From Cepaea nemoralis (taxonomy: Eukaryota; Mollusca; Gastropoda; Stylommatophora; Helicidae): DNA of 64,000 nt. The position numbers were made by a program, and so were the translations under genes. Shown one piece after another: positions 37,446 through 49,264 of the stretch. The notes beneath the pieces were generated by a model. The model worked only from the letters and a program-made list of their open reading frames with translations, ran no database searches and was not told where the DNA came from. The stretch covers positions 603,501 through 667,500 of the forward strand of contig JACEFZ010024489.1 of the NCBI GenBank assembly GCA_014155875.1. Direction: 5' to 3'. Positions within the stretch are counted from its first letter, which is position 1; each line of letters begins with the position of its first letter.

Positions 37446-38205
37446 GGTGTGATCGAACCCGGTACCTTCTTATTCCTTGAGGCAGATAATGTAACCTCTC
37501 AGCCATGATTGTGCCTGTAAATTAGGTCACATCAGTTTCCAGCTTCACATGGAAGGTCGACTGCAACTGATTTCTAGTTCTTTCACCATCACTTCATCTT
37601 CTTGCTTGTGCTTGCATTGTTGAGTGAAGTATAAATAGTAGGAGAGTGCCCGTTTATAGGGCTTCATATATCGAGATTCCCATGGACTCTGTTTGTTATT
37701 CCCTCTGTCCATCATTTACATGGTCAGCCTCTTTTTCTGGTTCTATGGGGTTTGTACACCTTTACTTGTTGATCTAGTACTTCCTATCCTGCAAATATGG
37801 TAAAAACCCAACATTCTTTTTCCAGTCTATCTGTTCATGCTCTCTTTCAATTGAAGCTACTGGTTATCTCATTCAATTTGGTTTGCATATTTCCCTTGGG
37901 TATGCTTTTCAGCCAAATATTATGCCTAGAATATTTACTTGTCGTGTTTACTCATTCTTTTTTATTGTTAGTTTTAGAACTTTCTTTATTTGCCATTTTG
38001 TCTTTCCTTGTTATTTGCCAGATATTTCTCTTATGAAACTTGTAATTGAAGTTATTCTGGGAAAGTTAACTTGGCCACCCAGAAAATAACCACAGCATAC
38101 ATGCACTTCTGGTCACTGAAAATATGCGCTAATACCCATTAACCTTGATATGCCGTAACTCATTAACTATGTTATTAAAACATATTTAGAAATTAGGTCT
38201 GTGTC
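37446..38205. other. Unassigned AT-rich DNA
   Basis: 37630-37780 resembles 21360-21540 of copy A (GGGAGAGTGCC, TTCATATATCGGGATTCC-like), so it is part of another unnamed dispersed repeat. Nothing else recognised. Confidence 0.4.
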
Positions 38206-38209
38206 CTTA

Positions 38210-38410
38210 TATGATGTTGCAATCAACCCCAGAATTCATTGGCTGTTTGCGATTTAATAGGGAATATTGTTTATTTTTAGTTTCCCATTGCTTTCTAAAT
38301 GGCCGATGTCTCATACTATCAAAATTAAAGCAAAGCCCTGGCTGGTTTTGAACCTTCGACTCAGTACGTCTGGGAATTGTCAAACTGCATTTCACTTTCC
38401 CCGAAGCCAC
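38210..38410 (-). mobile_element. SINE-D copy
   Basis: Minus-strand copy, recognised by AATTCATTGGCTGTTTGCGA and a TTTCCCATTGCTTTCTAAAT segment, with the GGTTTTGAACCTTC B-box-like part on its head side. Confidence 0.55.
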
Positions 38411-38979
38411 AGACTGCGGTCAAATAAATTATTTAAATTATTTAACCACAGGCATGAATAATTTCAGCTGTTTGTTAATTCTCAACACATTTTCCTGTGA
38501 GACGTGTGAACAATTTCGATGCGTTACGGGTTATGTTTCTTTTTTTGTTTTATTGCATGAAGTTTGGTGCTGTCATCAATGTATGTTAGTTAACAAATTT
38601 GTTTTTTCCTCTTGCACATTTATATGGCTTTATTTTTTTTATACATTTAATTGTACTAAGCTTTGATTTTGTCTGTTTTATTTTTTGATGAAGGTCATTT
38701 AGCTACTAGTTTTTGTTTCCTCTTTGTGATCATATTATTGGAAAACTTACATACAATACAGGAAATATAAAAATTATCTTTTCTTATGAAATAGAACTAC
38801 CAATTTGTTGCCCTTGTCTGATCATGCTAGGCTGCAACCCACTACCCATGGATGAAGGAGACATCACATCCTCATGTTCATCTGTAAAAATCATCCATAA
38901 CTGGATTCTTATTTGACAATTGTGGAGTTAGACCAGGAAACCCTACAACCAGGCCACTCTTCCCCAATAGCAGTTGATT

Positions 38980-39265
38980 ATGGAGGAGACCTAGCTGAGA
39001 GATTACAGAGTCTGCCTCAGACTTAGAAGGTACTGGTTCGATCCCAGGATAGAACTGGGAATTTTTCCAAGAGCCATTGCTATCTCATGATATCACATGG
39101 CTGATTGATTGTTTAGGTAGTGATGTTAAATACCTAACCTCCTCAGATGAGGGTGAAAAACAAAAGATCCCACATGCCAGTTGTGCATATTAAAAATCTC
39201 ACGACCGTTGGAAATTGCAAATATTAGGCTGTAAGGCCAATGCCCTGGCAAGATTGTTAAGAAAG
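38980..39265 (+). mobile_element. Possible tRNA-headed SINE
   Basis: GACCTAGCTGAGAGATTACA and GGTACTGGTTCGATCCCAGG give A- and B-box-like elements, followed by a body ending GCCAATGCCCTGGCAAGATT. No second copy noted in the window. Confidence 0.4.
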
Positions 39266-39454
39266 AAACCTGACTCATGGGTAGATAGAGCCCGTGACCT
39301 TGGATAGAATCTGTCTAGAGGAAGAAAACCTAACACACATGCACTCTGAGGTCCTCACACTGACCTTTGAGGTGCATAACTTGGTGTGATGTTCTGCCCT
39401 TGTAAGAGGACAGAAGAAGAGGTCATTGATTGATTTGTGTTGGTCAGCTGTGTT

Positions 39455-39578
39455 GTACACAGCCCACACGAGGTTCTTGTACAAGCCCACATGAGGACCT
39501 TGTACATAGCCCACATGAAGTCCTTTTACACAGCCCACATGAGGTCCTTGTACAAGCCCACATTGAAGACCTTGTACG
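39455..39578. repeat. 25-bp tandem repeat, five units
   Basis: Unit ACAGCCCACATGAGGTCCTTGT with small length changes. Confidence 0.85.
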
Positions 39579-39599
39579 AAAGTTCTTCCTTACCCAATG

Positions 39600-40270
39600 C
39601 CTAGATTGGAAAGAAAGGAAGGAAGACAGATATGTAAAGATAATTGTAGACACCTTATACTTTCACCTGTACCTTTTGTTTCCTTCATAAGTCATTCCTG
39701 TTCACCACGGTTTGAGATGTATGCTCTGCTGATGTTGAAAAGACTTTGTGCCCTATTGTAAACTTATGCTGCTGACAATAAATCTGTGTTGTTAGTGTGG
39801 CTGGTAGTTTGATACAGTTTTTAACATGTTTAAAATACGTGATTCAATCATGTTGGGCCATCATCAAACCCTCATGCCCTAGTTATCTGCCTGTGTCCAT
39901 TTTCATGCTGGTCAAAATTGCCTCTTCTATCACACATATGTGTCCAATCCTCAAAACAGAAACAGATGAATACCTTTTATATTTATATTTTCATGTAGTG
40001 TTTTTCATGCAGTTGTATCGGTGTGTATTTGTGAGTGCTTTGCCAAAATATTCTCTCATCACAGCACTTCAAAATGTTTCACCAAGTTGAACCATTTCTC
40101 CTGCCTCATAGACCCTCATGTCAAAGGTGTCTGTAATGTCCTGTGTCCATCTTCATGCTGGTCAGTTTGTGCCTCTTCTTGCAGGAACTATGTCTTCCTT
40201 GACAATCCATTGTTGATGTTCAGCACGGCCAAAACATAATAGTGTTGATGAGCCAGTTTTCTTTGATTTT
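39600..40270. other. Unassigned DNA
   Basis: AATAAA occurs at 39777-39782 but no gene with splice support is seen upstream. Confidence 0.35.
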
Positions 40271-40274
40271 CATA

Positions 40275-40823
40275 CTGTGTTTCTCCAAAAATAAGACCTA
40301 CCACTATAATAAGCCCTAGCTCGATTTTTCAGGATGTTTTTAATATAAGACCTACCCATAAAATAAGCATTAGTTAAGATCGCCAGCTAGAATGAGACTT
40401 GTTACCAAATGGCCAGTCGGAGTAGACACCACTGCACACTTGATAATGAACGAATGTGGTTCATAATTCAATACGTCACTCATGTGAAATAAAGTTACCA
40501 ATGCACTACGAGCAGGCTACATGGACAATAAATGCTCATTTAAAGAAGGCTTTATTTCTGGACATGAGAGACTGGGACCACTGGTTCTACAGCAAATGGA
40601 GTCACATGAAATTCAGGCCGGAATTCTGAATTTGGAGAGTTATGACTTTGTTCCAGAAGAAGGTGACATGACTGTATTTGAATAAATGTAGAATATTGTA
40701 CATGAATAAATTTACATATTTGTATATGGAAAAAAAAAATAAGACATCAACTGAAAATAAACCCTAGTGCACTTTTAAGCTAAAATTAGTATACGACCCG
40801 GTCTTATTTTCAGGGAAACACAG
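40275..40823. mobile_element. TA-flanked MITE of about 549 bp (Tc1/mariner-type)
   Basis: Ends are inverted copies of about 25 bp: CTGTGTTTCTCCAAAAATAA at the left and, on the other strand, CTGTGTTTCCCTGAAAATAA at the right. TA lies directly outside both ends. No transposase frame. Sub-terminal direct motifs AATAAGCCCTAG and AATAAACCCTAG recur inside. Confidence 0.85.
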
Positions 40824-41234
40824 TATCTAGGTACTTAATATAGCTAAGTGACAACCAGCTTTCATTATGCTTATATTTATCCCTTTTGTTTTTGTATCTT
40901 TAAATACATAGAAGAACCCTCCTGATGTAGTGGTTAATGTTTTAGCTTGCAGACACAATGATCTAAAGTTCAATCTTATTTATGGTGTCATTGTTCTTTC
41001 TTCACAACATGACTCTAGTCTTTGCTTCTTTGGATATTTTATCAATGTAGATATTAAATAGCAAGGGAGAGAGTTCACATTCCTCTCTGACTCCTATATT
41101 GACTATGAACATATCTGATATATTTGTAATGGCATGTAACAATAAAAACAATTGCAGTCCAAGGTTGATTTTCTTGGCAATTTTACATTGAGTAGTTTGC
41201 CATCGCTTTCTTAATGAGAGTTGAGTGTTTAAGT
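40824..41234. other. LINE-like scrap and unassigned DNA
   Basis: Minus strand 41095-41000 reads NIGVREECELSPLLFNIYID then KI, the conserved RT motif upstream of YADD, so a small LINE RT piece lies at about 41000-41110. The remainder is unassigned. Confidence 0.5.
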
Positions 41235-41330
41235 AATATTTAATGCCAGTGTTGTGGTTTAACCACCTACCTCGCCGTAAATGTTCTGGAAGTGTAAGAG
41301 CGAGCACTCTTATCCTTTCGCCCACGTCAA
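41235..41330 (-). mobile_element. SINE-A head fragment
   Basis: TGTGGTTTAACCACCTACCT and AGCGAGCACTCTTATCC mark the tRNA-like head of SINE-A; the body is missing. Confidence 0.45.
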
Positions 41331-41424
41331 TGTCTCATTTAACAATTCATTTATGAATACTGGTTATGTAGGATGTGAATCACTATGCAAAATATATTAA
41401 CAGCATTACATGTTTATTATGTAC

Positions 41425-41655
41425 TGCATTTCTAACTCAGTTTTTAGAGGATGTTTAGAGGTAAGTGGACCAATTTGATCTCTTTGGCGCTTACCAAAAG
41501 TGTCGCATAGAGCACAAACACCGTAGCTGCAGCGATGACTGCCAGGAGGCTCCAAGAAAATTGCACATGTAAATTGAATGAGGAAGTCGGGTATCGAACC
41601 CACAATCTTCAGAGCATGAGGCAGGTGGCTTAACCACTTTGTCACAGAGACCCTC
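41425..41655 (-). mobile_element. SINE-B copy
   Basis: The minus strand has GGGTCTCTGTGACAAAGTGG as A-box region and GTGGGTTCGATACCCGAC as B-box region, followed by the family body (CTGGCAGTCATCGCTGCAGC). Confidence 0.75.
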
Positions 41656-42765
41656 TTCTGATTAACAGAGTCCACCAAACAAAAAGTCGGTTTGGACCAA
41701 ACAAAAATGAAAGATGGAAAGTGGGAAATAGGAGTGTGTCACAGTTATGGCTTAAAAGTTGTTAATATGGTAGCAGACAAGTTGTATTATACACAATGAC
41801 AACATTTTGGTGACATCATAAGCCCATGACAGATATGGGGAAGTGGCTTAATACAATTAATAATCCCATGGCACTCAATCTGTGCAGGGGAAGCTATAAA
41901 ACACATAAAAAACAGAAAAAGTTCATAAGATTCCCTGATTCCATAATGAAGATACATATACTAGGTTGAACATGTTATTGCCTGGTGTAGTTTGCTAATC
42001 TTGTTGGGCCCATACTGCAGGAGTTCCACAACATAAACTAAAGTGAAGCGATGAATTCTTCATGCTGAAATATAAGTTAGTTATATAACATTTATAGGAC
42101 CTCACTATCTACCCTAGCATGTTGTGGCTGTTTGTGATTTACTAGGCAAGTTTACGTTTAGTAGTTTGCCATTGCTTTCTGAATGAACAATGCTCATACT
42201 ATTGTTAAAAATTAAACACAAAAATTAAATCACCTGAAGCTGATTTGGAAAGCGGTACGCAGGACTGCAAATTGTGTTCGCTAGCCCTCTACTCACACAT
42301 TCCCACGGTAATTAAATGTAGATGTATCCACCACTAAAACAATTCAGTTAAATTACTATTCTTGATTTACTCAAATGTTTACATATAAATGGCTATTAAT
42401 TTAATGTTTACCCTGAAATGGCTTGTTTTGTTAAAATTAGATGTTTATGGTTACTCATAATATACATAAGAGCTGTTCATGTTTTGTGTAGAATTTGTCT
42501 TTGAGTACTGAATTACTGCTAAAGGTTAAATGAAATGGTTTGAACTGCAGTAAAGCTGTGGAAATGAGAACATATGGATAACCACAAAGTGTAGGGCAGC
42601 TTTACAAAATACAATTACAAAAAACAGAGAATGTTGCGGTGAAAATTCTTCATCAGCAAACTACAAGAATAAACCACAACACACAAACAACGGAAGTAAC
42701 ACTACAGTGCTTACACTAAGGCATAATATTATAGAATTCATTTTTTAAAAATCACTTTAAACTTG
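41656..42765. other. Unassigned DNA with an old SINE-D
   Basis: A worn minus-strand SINE-D lies at about 42125-42290 (GGCAAGTTTACGTTTAGTAG, TTTGCCATTGCTTTCTGAAT). The remainder shows no gene or clear repeat. Confidence 0.45.
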
Positions 42766-43235
<470 letters not shown>

Positions 43236-43238
<3 letters not shown>

Positions 43239-44186
43239 CAAAAGCTGGACAGGCTCTATATTATATTTATGTAAATGAATAGAACATCTACCTTGAGACA
43301 CAGTAGAATGAGATGTGGTCATTTAATCATGTTTGTTCCTTTATATCGTGTGTTACAAACTTTGCTTCCTTTGTTTCAAATATACCATAAGCTAGCTAAA
43401 TAGATCACGTTTTCTTAATTCTGTTAATCATCCCATTTGCTCTGATAAAACTCATTGTTGGTCTGGTAAGGTTGTTTGTAAATCATCCTGCTAGAGAAGA
43501 GTATTTTGGCCGACACCCGCTAAATTTGTTGACAAATTTTATTGAAGATGTCAGTAAGCTTGCATTGACAGCTGCTTTCTTTGCATTTACTCATATTCAC
43601 GTTTGAAGGTGAACAAAGTAGAATAAGAAGAAGAATCCTCAGAAAGATTGAGTTTAACTCTCAAGTCCTATAGATTGGTGTTTATTTCATCAAAGCCCCA
43701 AAACTCTTGCATCTTTCAAGGTGAGTTTGGTGTGAAGACATGTCTCCTAATAATAAATAAATTAACTGATTCAGTGCCAAAGGAAAAATATATCGCCAAA
43801 TTCTACCTCTCATTTGGATAGAAGAATGATATATCACCGAACTAGTGCTATCGTGTTATTTATTTTATATCATAGTATCTTCCGCAATTTCAGTGGTCAG
43901 TGAGTGGAAATTTACATTACAACACTTGTTCATTTGATTGTGTACAATGTTTGGTCCAATCCTACTTTTTGTTTGGCTGAATTAGTTAAAGTAATAACTA
44001 CACAGAACTGAAAATGGTAACCCTTATTGTATCTATAGATCACACTCATTGTGTGTGATTGTGTTTCCATCATGGAAGATAGCTCCATGGGACAGATTTG
44101 TGGATCATATGTTTAGTATTGACCGTTAGTTGACAAGTCCTACACAGACTTTCACCCAGGCATGTTTTCTCGGTTACTCAATGAGT
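43236..44186. other. Unassigned DNA
   Basis: Contains a scrap of the GCCGACACCCGC...TTTGTTGACA motif near 43510, seen in other dispersed fragments. No gene recognised. Confidence 0.4.
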
Positions 44187-44485
44187 ATGCTCCGGAAGAA
44201 TTTGATGGGCTGGACTCCAGAAGATTTTGATGGGCTAGGATCTGAAAGATTTTTATGGGCTGTGCTCTGGAAGATTTTAACGGGCTGGGCTCCGGAAGAT
44301 TTTTGATGGGTTGGGCTCCAGAAGATTTTGATGGGCTCGATTCCAGAAGATTTTTATGGGCTGGGCTCAGGAACGTTTTTATGATGACTGGCTCTGGAAG
44401 ATGTTGACAGGGCGGGCTCAGGAAGATTTTGATGGACAGGCTCAGAAAGATTTTGATGGACAGGCTCGGAAAGATTTTGATTATC
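44187..44485. repeat. 25-bp tandem array, about 11 units
   Basis: Unit GGGCTGGGCTCCGGAAGATT then TTGAT, imperfect. It lies immediately upstream of the LINE fragment that holds the 43-bp array. Confidence 0.85.
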
Positions 44486-44689
44486 TGGGTTCAAAGTCTC
44501 TGAGCAGGTCTCTGAGGAAGTCAAGGCTGACAAAAATTCAGCTTGGATTTTGGTGCCAGGCCATGATGGTGTTAGTGGAAATGAATAAGTCACAGTTACT
44601 GTGGAAAAGTTAGTTGCATACCTTAATTAGTTGGCCTACACCCAGCCCATTTAACGACAAACTTTATGGAGGTATCAATAAGCTTACAT

Positions 44690-44885
44690 TGATGTCATAG
44701 TCAACCCCAGCAATTTTTGGCTGTTTGTGATTTCTTGGCAAGTTACCTTCAGTAACTTGCCGTTTCTTTCTGAGCGACCGGAGATCATACAAGTGCAAGG
44801 CGGACTGCTTCTAAATCGCCAGCAGCTGTGTTTCTAATGCGGTATGTGAGATTGCGAATTGCGTCCATAACCCCTTCACCACAGT
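44690..44885 (-). mobile_element. SINE-D inside the LINE fragment
   Basis: TTTCTTGGCAAGTTACCTTC and GTGAGATTGCGAATTGCGTC identify a minus-strand SINE-D with its head at the right, ending at the CACCACAGTG next to resumed LINE sequence. Confidence 0.7.
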
Positions 44886-44914
44886 GCTGGCACTGGAAAG
44901 CAGAAAAGTAATAG

Positions 44915-47395
44915 ATCAGGCTGATATACTGAATGCCCTCAGAGAGACAAGGAATAGACCAGGTTGATATACTGAATACCCTCAGAGAGACAAGGAATAG
45001 AACAGGCTGATATACTGAGTGCCCTCAGAGACAAGGAATAGATCAGCCAGATATACTGAGTGCCCTCAGAGAGACAAGTAATAGACCAGGCTGATATACT
45101 GAATGCCCTCAAAGACAAGGAATAGACCAGGCTGATATACTGAGTGCCCTCAGAGAGACAAGGAATAGACCAGGCTGATATACTGAGTGCCCTCAGAGAG
45201 ACAAGTAATAGACCAGGCTGATATACTGAATGTCCTCAGAGAGACAAGTAATAGACCAGACTGATATACTGAGTGCCCTCAGAGAGACAAGGAATAGACC
45301 AGGCTGATATACTGAATGCCCTCAGAGAGACAAGTAATAGACCAGGCTGATATACTGAATGCCTTCAGGGAGACAAGTAATAGACCAGGCTGATATACTG
45401 AATGTCCTCAGAGAGACAAGTAATAGACCAGGCTAATATACTTAATGCCCTCAGAGAGACAAGTAATAGACCAGGCTGATATACTGAATGCCCTCAGAGA
45501 AACAAGTAATAGACCAGGCTGATATACTGAATGCCCTCAGAGAGACAAGTAATAGACCAGGCTGATATACTGAATGCCCTCAGAGAGACAAGTAATAGAT
45601 AAGGCTGATATACTGAATGCCCTCAGAGAGACACGTAATAGAATAGGCTGGTATACTGAGTGCCCTCAGAGAGACAAGTAATAGACCAGGCTGATATACT
45701 GAATGCCCTCAAAGACAAGGAATAGACCAGGCTGATATACTGAGTAACCTCAGAGAGACAAGGAATAGACCAGGCTGATATACTGAGTGCCCTCAGAGAG
45801 ACAAGTAATAGACCAGGCTGATATACTGAATGCCCTCAGAGAGACAAGTAATAGACCAGGCTGATATACTGAATGCCCTCAGAGAGACAAGTAATAGACC
45901 AGACTGATATACTGAGTGCCCTCAGAGAGACAAGGAATAGACCAGGCTGATATACTGAATGCCCTCAGAGAGACAAGTAATAGACCAGGCTGATATACTG
46001 AATGCCTTCAGGGAGACAAGTAATAGACCAGGCTGATATACTGAATGTCCTCAGAGAGACAAGTAATAGACCAGGCTAATATACTTAATGCCCTCAGAGA
46101 GACAAGTAATAGACCAGGCTGATATACTGAATGCCCTCAGAGAAACAAGTAATAGACCAGGCTGATATACTGAATGCCCTCAGAGAGACAAGTAATAGAC
46201 CAGGCTGATATACTGAATGCCCTCAGAGAGACAAGTAATAGATAAGGCTGATATACTGAATGCCCTCAGAGAGACACGTAATAGAATAGGCTGGTATACT
46301 GAGTGCCCTCAGAGAGACAAGTAATAGACCAGGCTGATATACTGAATGCCCTCAAAGACAAGGAATAGACCAGGCTGATATACTGAGTAACCTCAGAGAG
46401 ACAAGGAATAGACCAGGCTGATATACTGAGTGCCCTCAGAGAGACAAGTAATAGACCAGGCTGATATACTGAATGCCCTCAGAGAGACAAGTAATAGACC
46501 AGGCTGATATACTGAATGCCCTCAGAGAGACAAGTAATAGACCAGGCTGATATACTGAATGTCCTCAGAGAGACAAGTAATAGACCAGGCTGATATACCG
46601 AATGTCCTCAGAGAGACAAGTAATAGACCAGACTGATATACTGAATGCCCTCAGAGACGCAAGTAATAGACCAGACTGATATACTGAGTGTCCTCAGAGA
46701 GACAAGGAATAGACCAGGCTGATATACTGAATGCCCTCAGAGAGACAAGTAATAGACCAGGCTGATATACTGAATGCCTTCAGGGAGACAAGTAATAGAC
46801 CAGGCTGATATACTGAATGTCCTCAGAGAGACAAGTAATAGACCAGGCTGATATACTGAATGCCCTCAGAGAGACAAGTAATAGATAAGGCTGATATACT
46901 GAATGCCCTCAGAGAGACACATAATAGAATAGGCTGGTATACTGAGTGCCCTCAGAGAGACAAGTAATAGACCAGGCTGGTATACTGAGTGCCTTCAGAG
47001 AGACAAGTAATAGACCAGGCTGATATACTGAGTGCCCTCAGAGAGACAAGTAATAGACCAGGCTGATATACTGAGTGCCCTCAGAGAGACAAGTAATAGA
47101 CCAGGCTGATATACTGAGTGCCCTCAGAGTGACAAGTAATAGACCAGGCTGATATACTGAATGCCCTCAGAGCGGCAAGGAATAGACCAGGCTGATATAC
47201 TGAATGTCCTCAGACAGGCAAGGAATAGATCAGGCTGATATACTGAATATCCTCAGAGAGACAATGAATAGACCAACCAGGCTGATATACTGAATGCCCT
47301 CAGAGAGACAAGGAATAGACCAGGCTGATATACTGAATACCCTCAGAGAGACAAGGAATAGACCAGGCTGATATACTGAGTGCCCTCAGAGAGGC
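44915..47395. repeat. 43-bp satellite, about 57 units, derived from LINE RNase H coding sequence
   Basis: Unit GGCTGATATACTGAATGCCC then TCAGAGAGACAAGTAATAGA and CCA. A higher-order period of 643 bp (15 units) is visible: marked variants such as GAGTAACCTC occur at 45743 and 46386, and the GCCTTCAGGG variant at 45361 and 46004, with a third at 46776. Confidence 0.97.
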
Positions 47396-47684
47396 AGGGT
47401 GATTAACCAAATTAAGTGATGACTGTGAATCTGCAACCTTTAGCAGACTACAAGAACATCAAGTCAAAAAGGGTCAAGCCAGGCACGAGCACTGTGTAGG
47501 TGGCCAATTCAAAATAGTAAAACAACAGAACTGCCGTCGTCAGCTGCTATACGTCGAGGGAGATACTGAGGATAACTACCAAGCATTTACAGACTGAATG
47601 GTTCGAAGTGCTGTGATCATAATCGATCGACTAACTAAATAAATAATAATAATAGATAAGAGAAACAACAGCTGCAGTAGGATA

Positions 47685-47775
47685 TTCTTCTTCTTCTTCT
47701 TCTTCTTCTTCTTCTTCTTCAGCGTTCCGAGCCATTGAGGTTCTTTGCTGCAGATACAATCCGTCTCCATTCGTA
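47685..47775 (-). mobile_element. LINE 3' tip with (TTC)n tail
   Basis: (TTC)n then AGCGTTCCGAGCCATTGAGG is the reverse complement of the GAA-tailed LINE end at 1520-1795. It is cut off where the next element starts. Confidence 0.7.
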
Positions 47776-47788
47776 GTAGGATATAACA

Positions 47789-47925
47789 ATAGAAAATAAA
47801 AACGTTTAGTTATATGTAATTCCTGCGAAAAAGTGAAAGATAAGATAAACACAGACGCAGTGTACATATTTTTATCTCTCACTTTTTCGCAGGAGTTACA
47901 CAGGCATAACTGTTTTTATTTTCTA
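47789..47925. mobile_element. Foldback MITE of about 137 bp
   Basis: Inverted arms: ATAGAAAATAAAAACG... and TCCTGCGAAAAAGTGAAAGA on the left, with their reverse complements on the right (TCTCACTTTTTCGCAGGA, GTTTTTATTTTCTAT). Confidence 0.75.
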
Positions 47926-48459
47926 TAACTAACTAAATAGTTTACATGACCTTTCATAATGAAAACAAAAGTTTAGCCAAAAGATCCTAACAAGTGGTCC
48001 TTCCTATAATGTTATTATCCTGACTGCTATTATTAAAATAACTGATTACTTTTCCAAAATGTGTATAATGTGTCTGCTCATTTCTCATGTTGATGTTTAC
48101 AATTATATAGAATACACATTTATTTAGTTGTACCAGCCAACGACGGTTAAACCATCAATTTAATTCCTAGCATCACTTACCATGTGACAACAAACATTTC
48201 AGTGGTTCATTATGAAATGTTTGGCTTTGTAGATTTGCTGATAGTTCCTTGGCTCAGGTGTTGCACAAGTTTGATTGTTGTGTTTTTACCTTTGAATGAT
48301 CAGTTAGTTTTGGACGATTTACTCATAGTAAAGAAGATATACATTCTTATCTTGTGTTTGTTTTTTGTTTGGTCTCTTAAACGTTTTTCTGTACAAAGCA
48401 ACATCATCATGTGTCATGCCAAATAGTATAAGTTTAAAAAAATTTTTTTTTAATTCGCA
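47926..48459. other. Unassigned DNA
   Basis: AT-rich with no gene or repeat recognised. Confidence 0.4.
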
Positions 48460-48690
48460 TATCCTTTACAGGACATCTCTGTCAACAGCAGCATCTTTCA
48501 GCTGTCTGTTGATTTCTTGGCAAGGTTACGCTCAGTAGTTTGCCATTGCTTTCTGAGCGGCCGGATCAGTTATCCCGCAAGTCACAAGCGGGGGTAGAAC
48601 CGCTTCCAGCTCTCGCCCGCTATGAGACTCTGCGTGATAAACGGGATTACGGAGAAAGTGGTGTAACCCCTCGGCTAGAGAGACCGGCAA
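48460..48690 (-). mobile_element. SINE-D, the least worn minus-strand copy
   Basis: Carries GGTTACGCTCAGTAGTTTGC, TGCTTTCTGAGCGGCCGGAT and the tRNA-like head (reverse complement CGAGGGGTTACACCAC; B box GGTTCTACCCCC). Confidence 0.75.
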
Positions 48691-49165
48691 GTTAAAAATT
48701 AGGACTGTCAAATGATATGAACTACTATATGGCGTGGAACCCTGGACAATAAACAAGTAATTAGAAAGTTGAACAGTGGCCCTGGAGATGTGGATATACA
48801 GAAGAATATGCCGTATGTCATGGACACAAACACAGTCAAATGCATTTGTTCTAGAAAAACTGGAAATGAAAAGAAAGTTGATGAAAGAATTATTTTTTTT
48901 TAAAGTGGCAAGTGAAATATTTCGGACGTGTTAAGAATTAAAAGACCAAACTCTTATAAAAACCATACTGGAGGGTAAAGTTGAAGAGAAGGCAAGAGGT
49001 AGACAACGATACAAGTGGCAAGATAACATCAAGACATGGAGGACTAACAGCAATCTGACAGAATGTACAGTCAGGGCGAGTGAGTGTGCAGAGCTCACAG
49101 TGCTACAGATCTATTGCAGCCGACCTTCGTTGTTAAGGCGGCACCCGATTGATTGCATGGAGGGT
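48691..49165 (+). pseudogene. LINE reverse-transcriptase C-terminal fragment
   Basis: Same family as 34690-35290: ACTATATGGCGTGGAACCCT, ATGTGGATATACAGAAGAAT and a tail CACCCGATTGATTGCATGG. Frames are broken. Confidence 0.75.
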
Positions 49166-49264
49166 ACCTACGAATTCTGTAACCAATCGTATGACAGCCC
49201 AGTGACATCATTTGTCTTGTAGCAGGTCAGCATGGACTAAGTGACAAGAAAGCGCGTTTTTTAA

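Larger units (their letters stand above)
44500..47640 (+). pseudogene. LINE RNase H fragment interrupted by a SINE and by a 43-bp satellite
   Basis: 44505-44600 gives SLRKSRLTKIQLGFW then PGHDGVSGNE in shifted frames (RNase H). 44690-44885 is a minus-strand SINE-D. 44893-44935 resumes as LESRKVIDQADILNALRETR, equivalent to the MADILNVLREVR region of the LINE at 13710-15267. The tandem array follows, then 47400-47640 continues with SDDCESATFSRLQEHQVKKG and the terminal CGACTAACTAAAT. Confidence 0.8.

Noticed and set aside
44915..47395. CRISPR-like regular repeats
   Set aside because: Units are contiguous with no unique spacers, and the context is a LINE in a eukaryotic genome.
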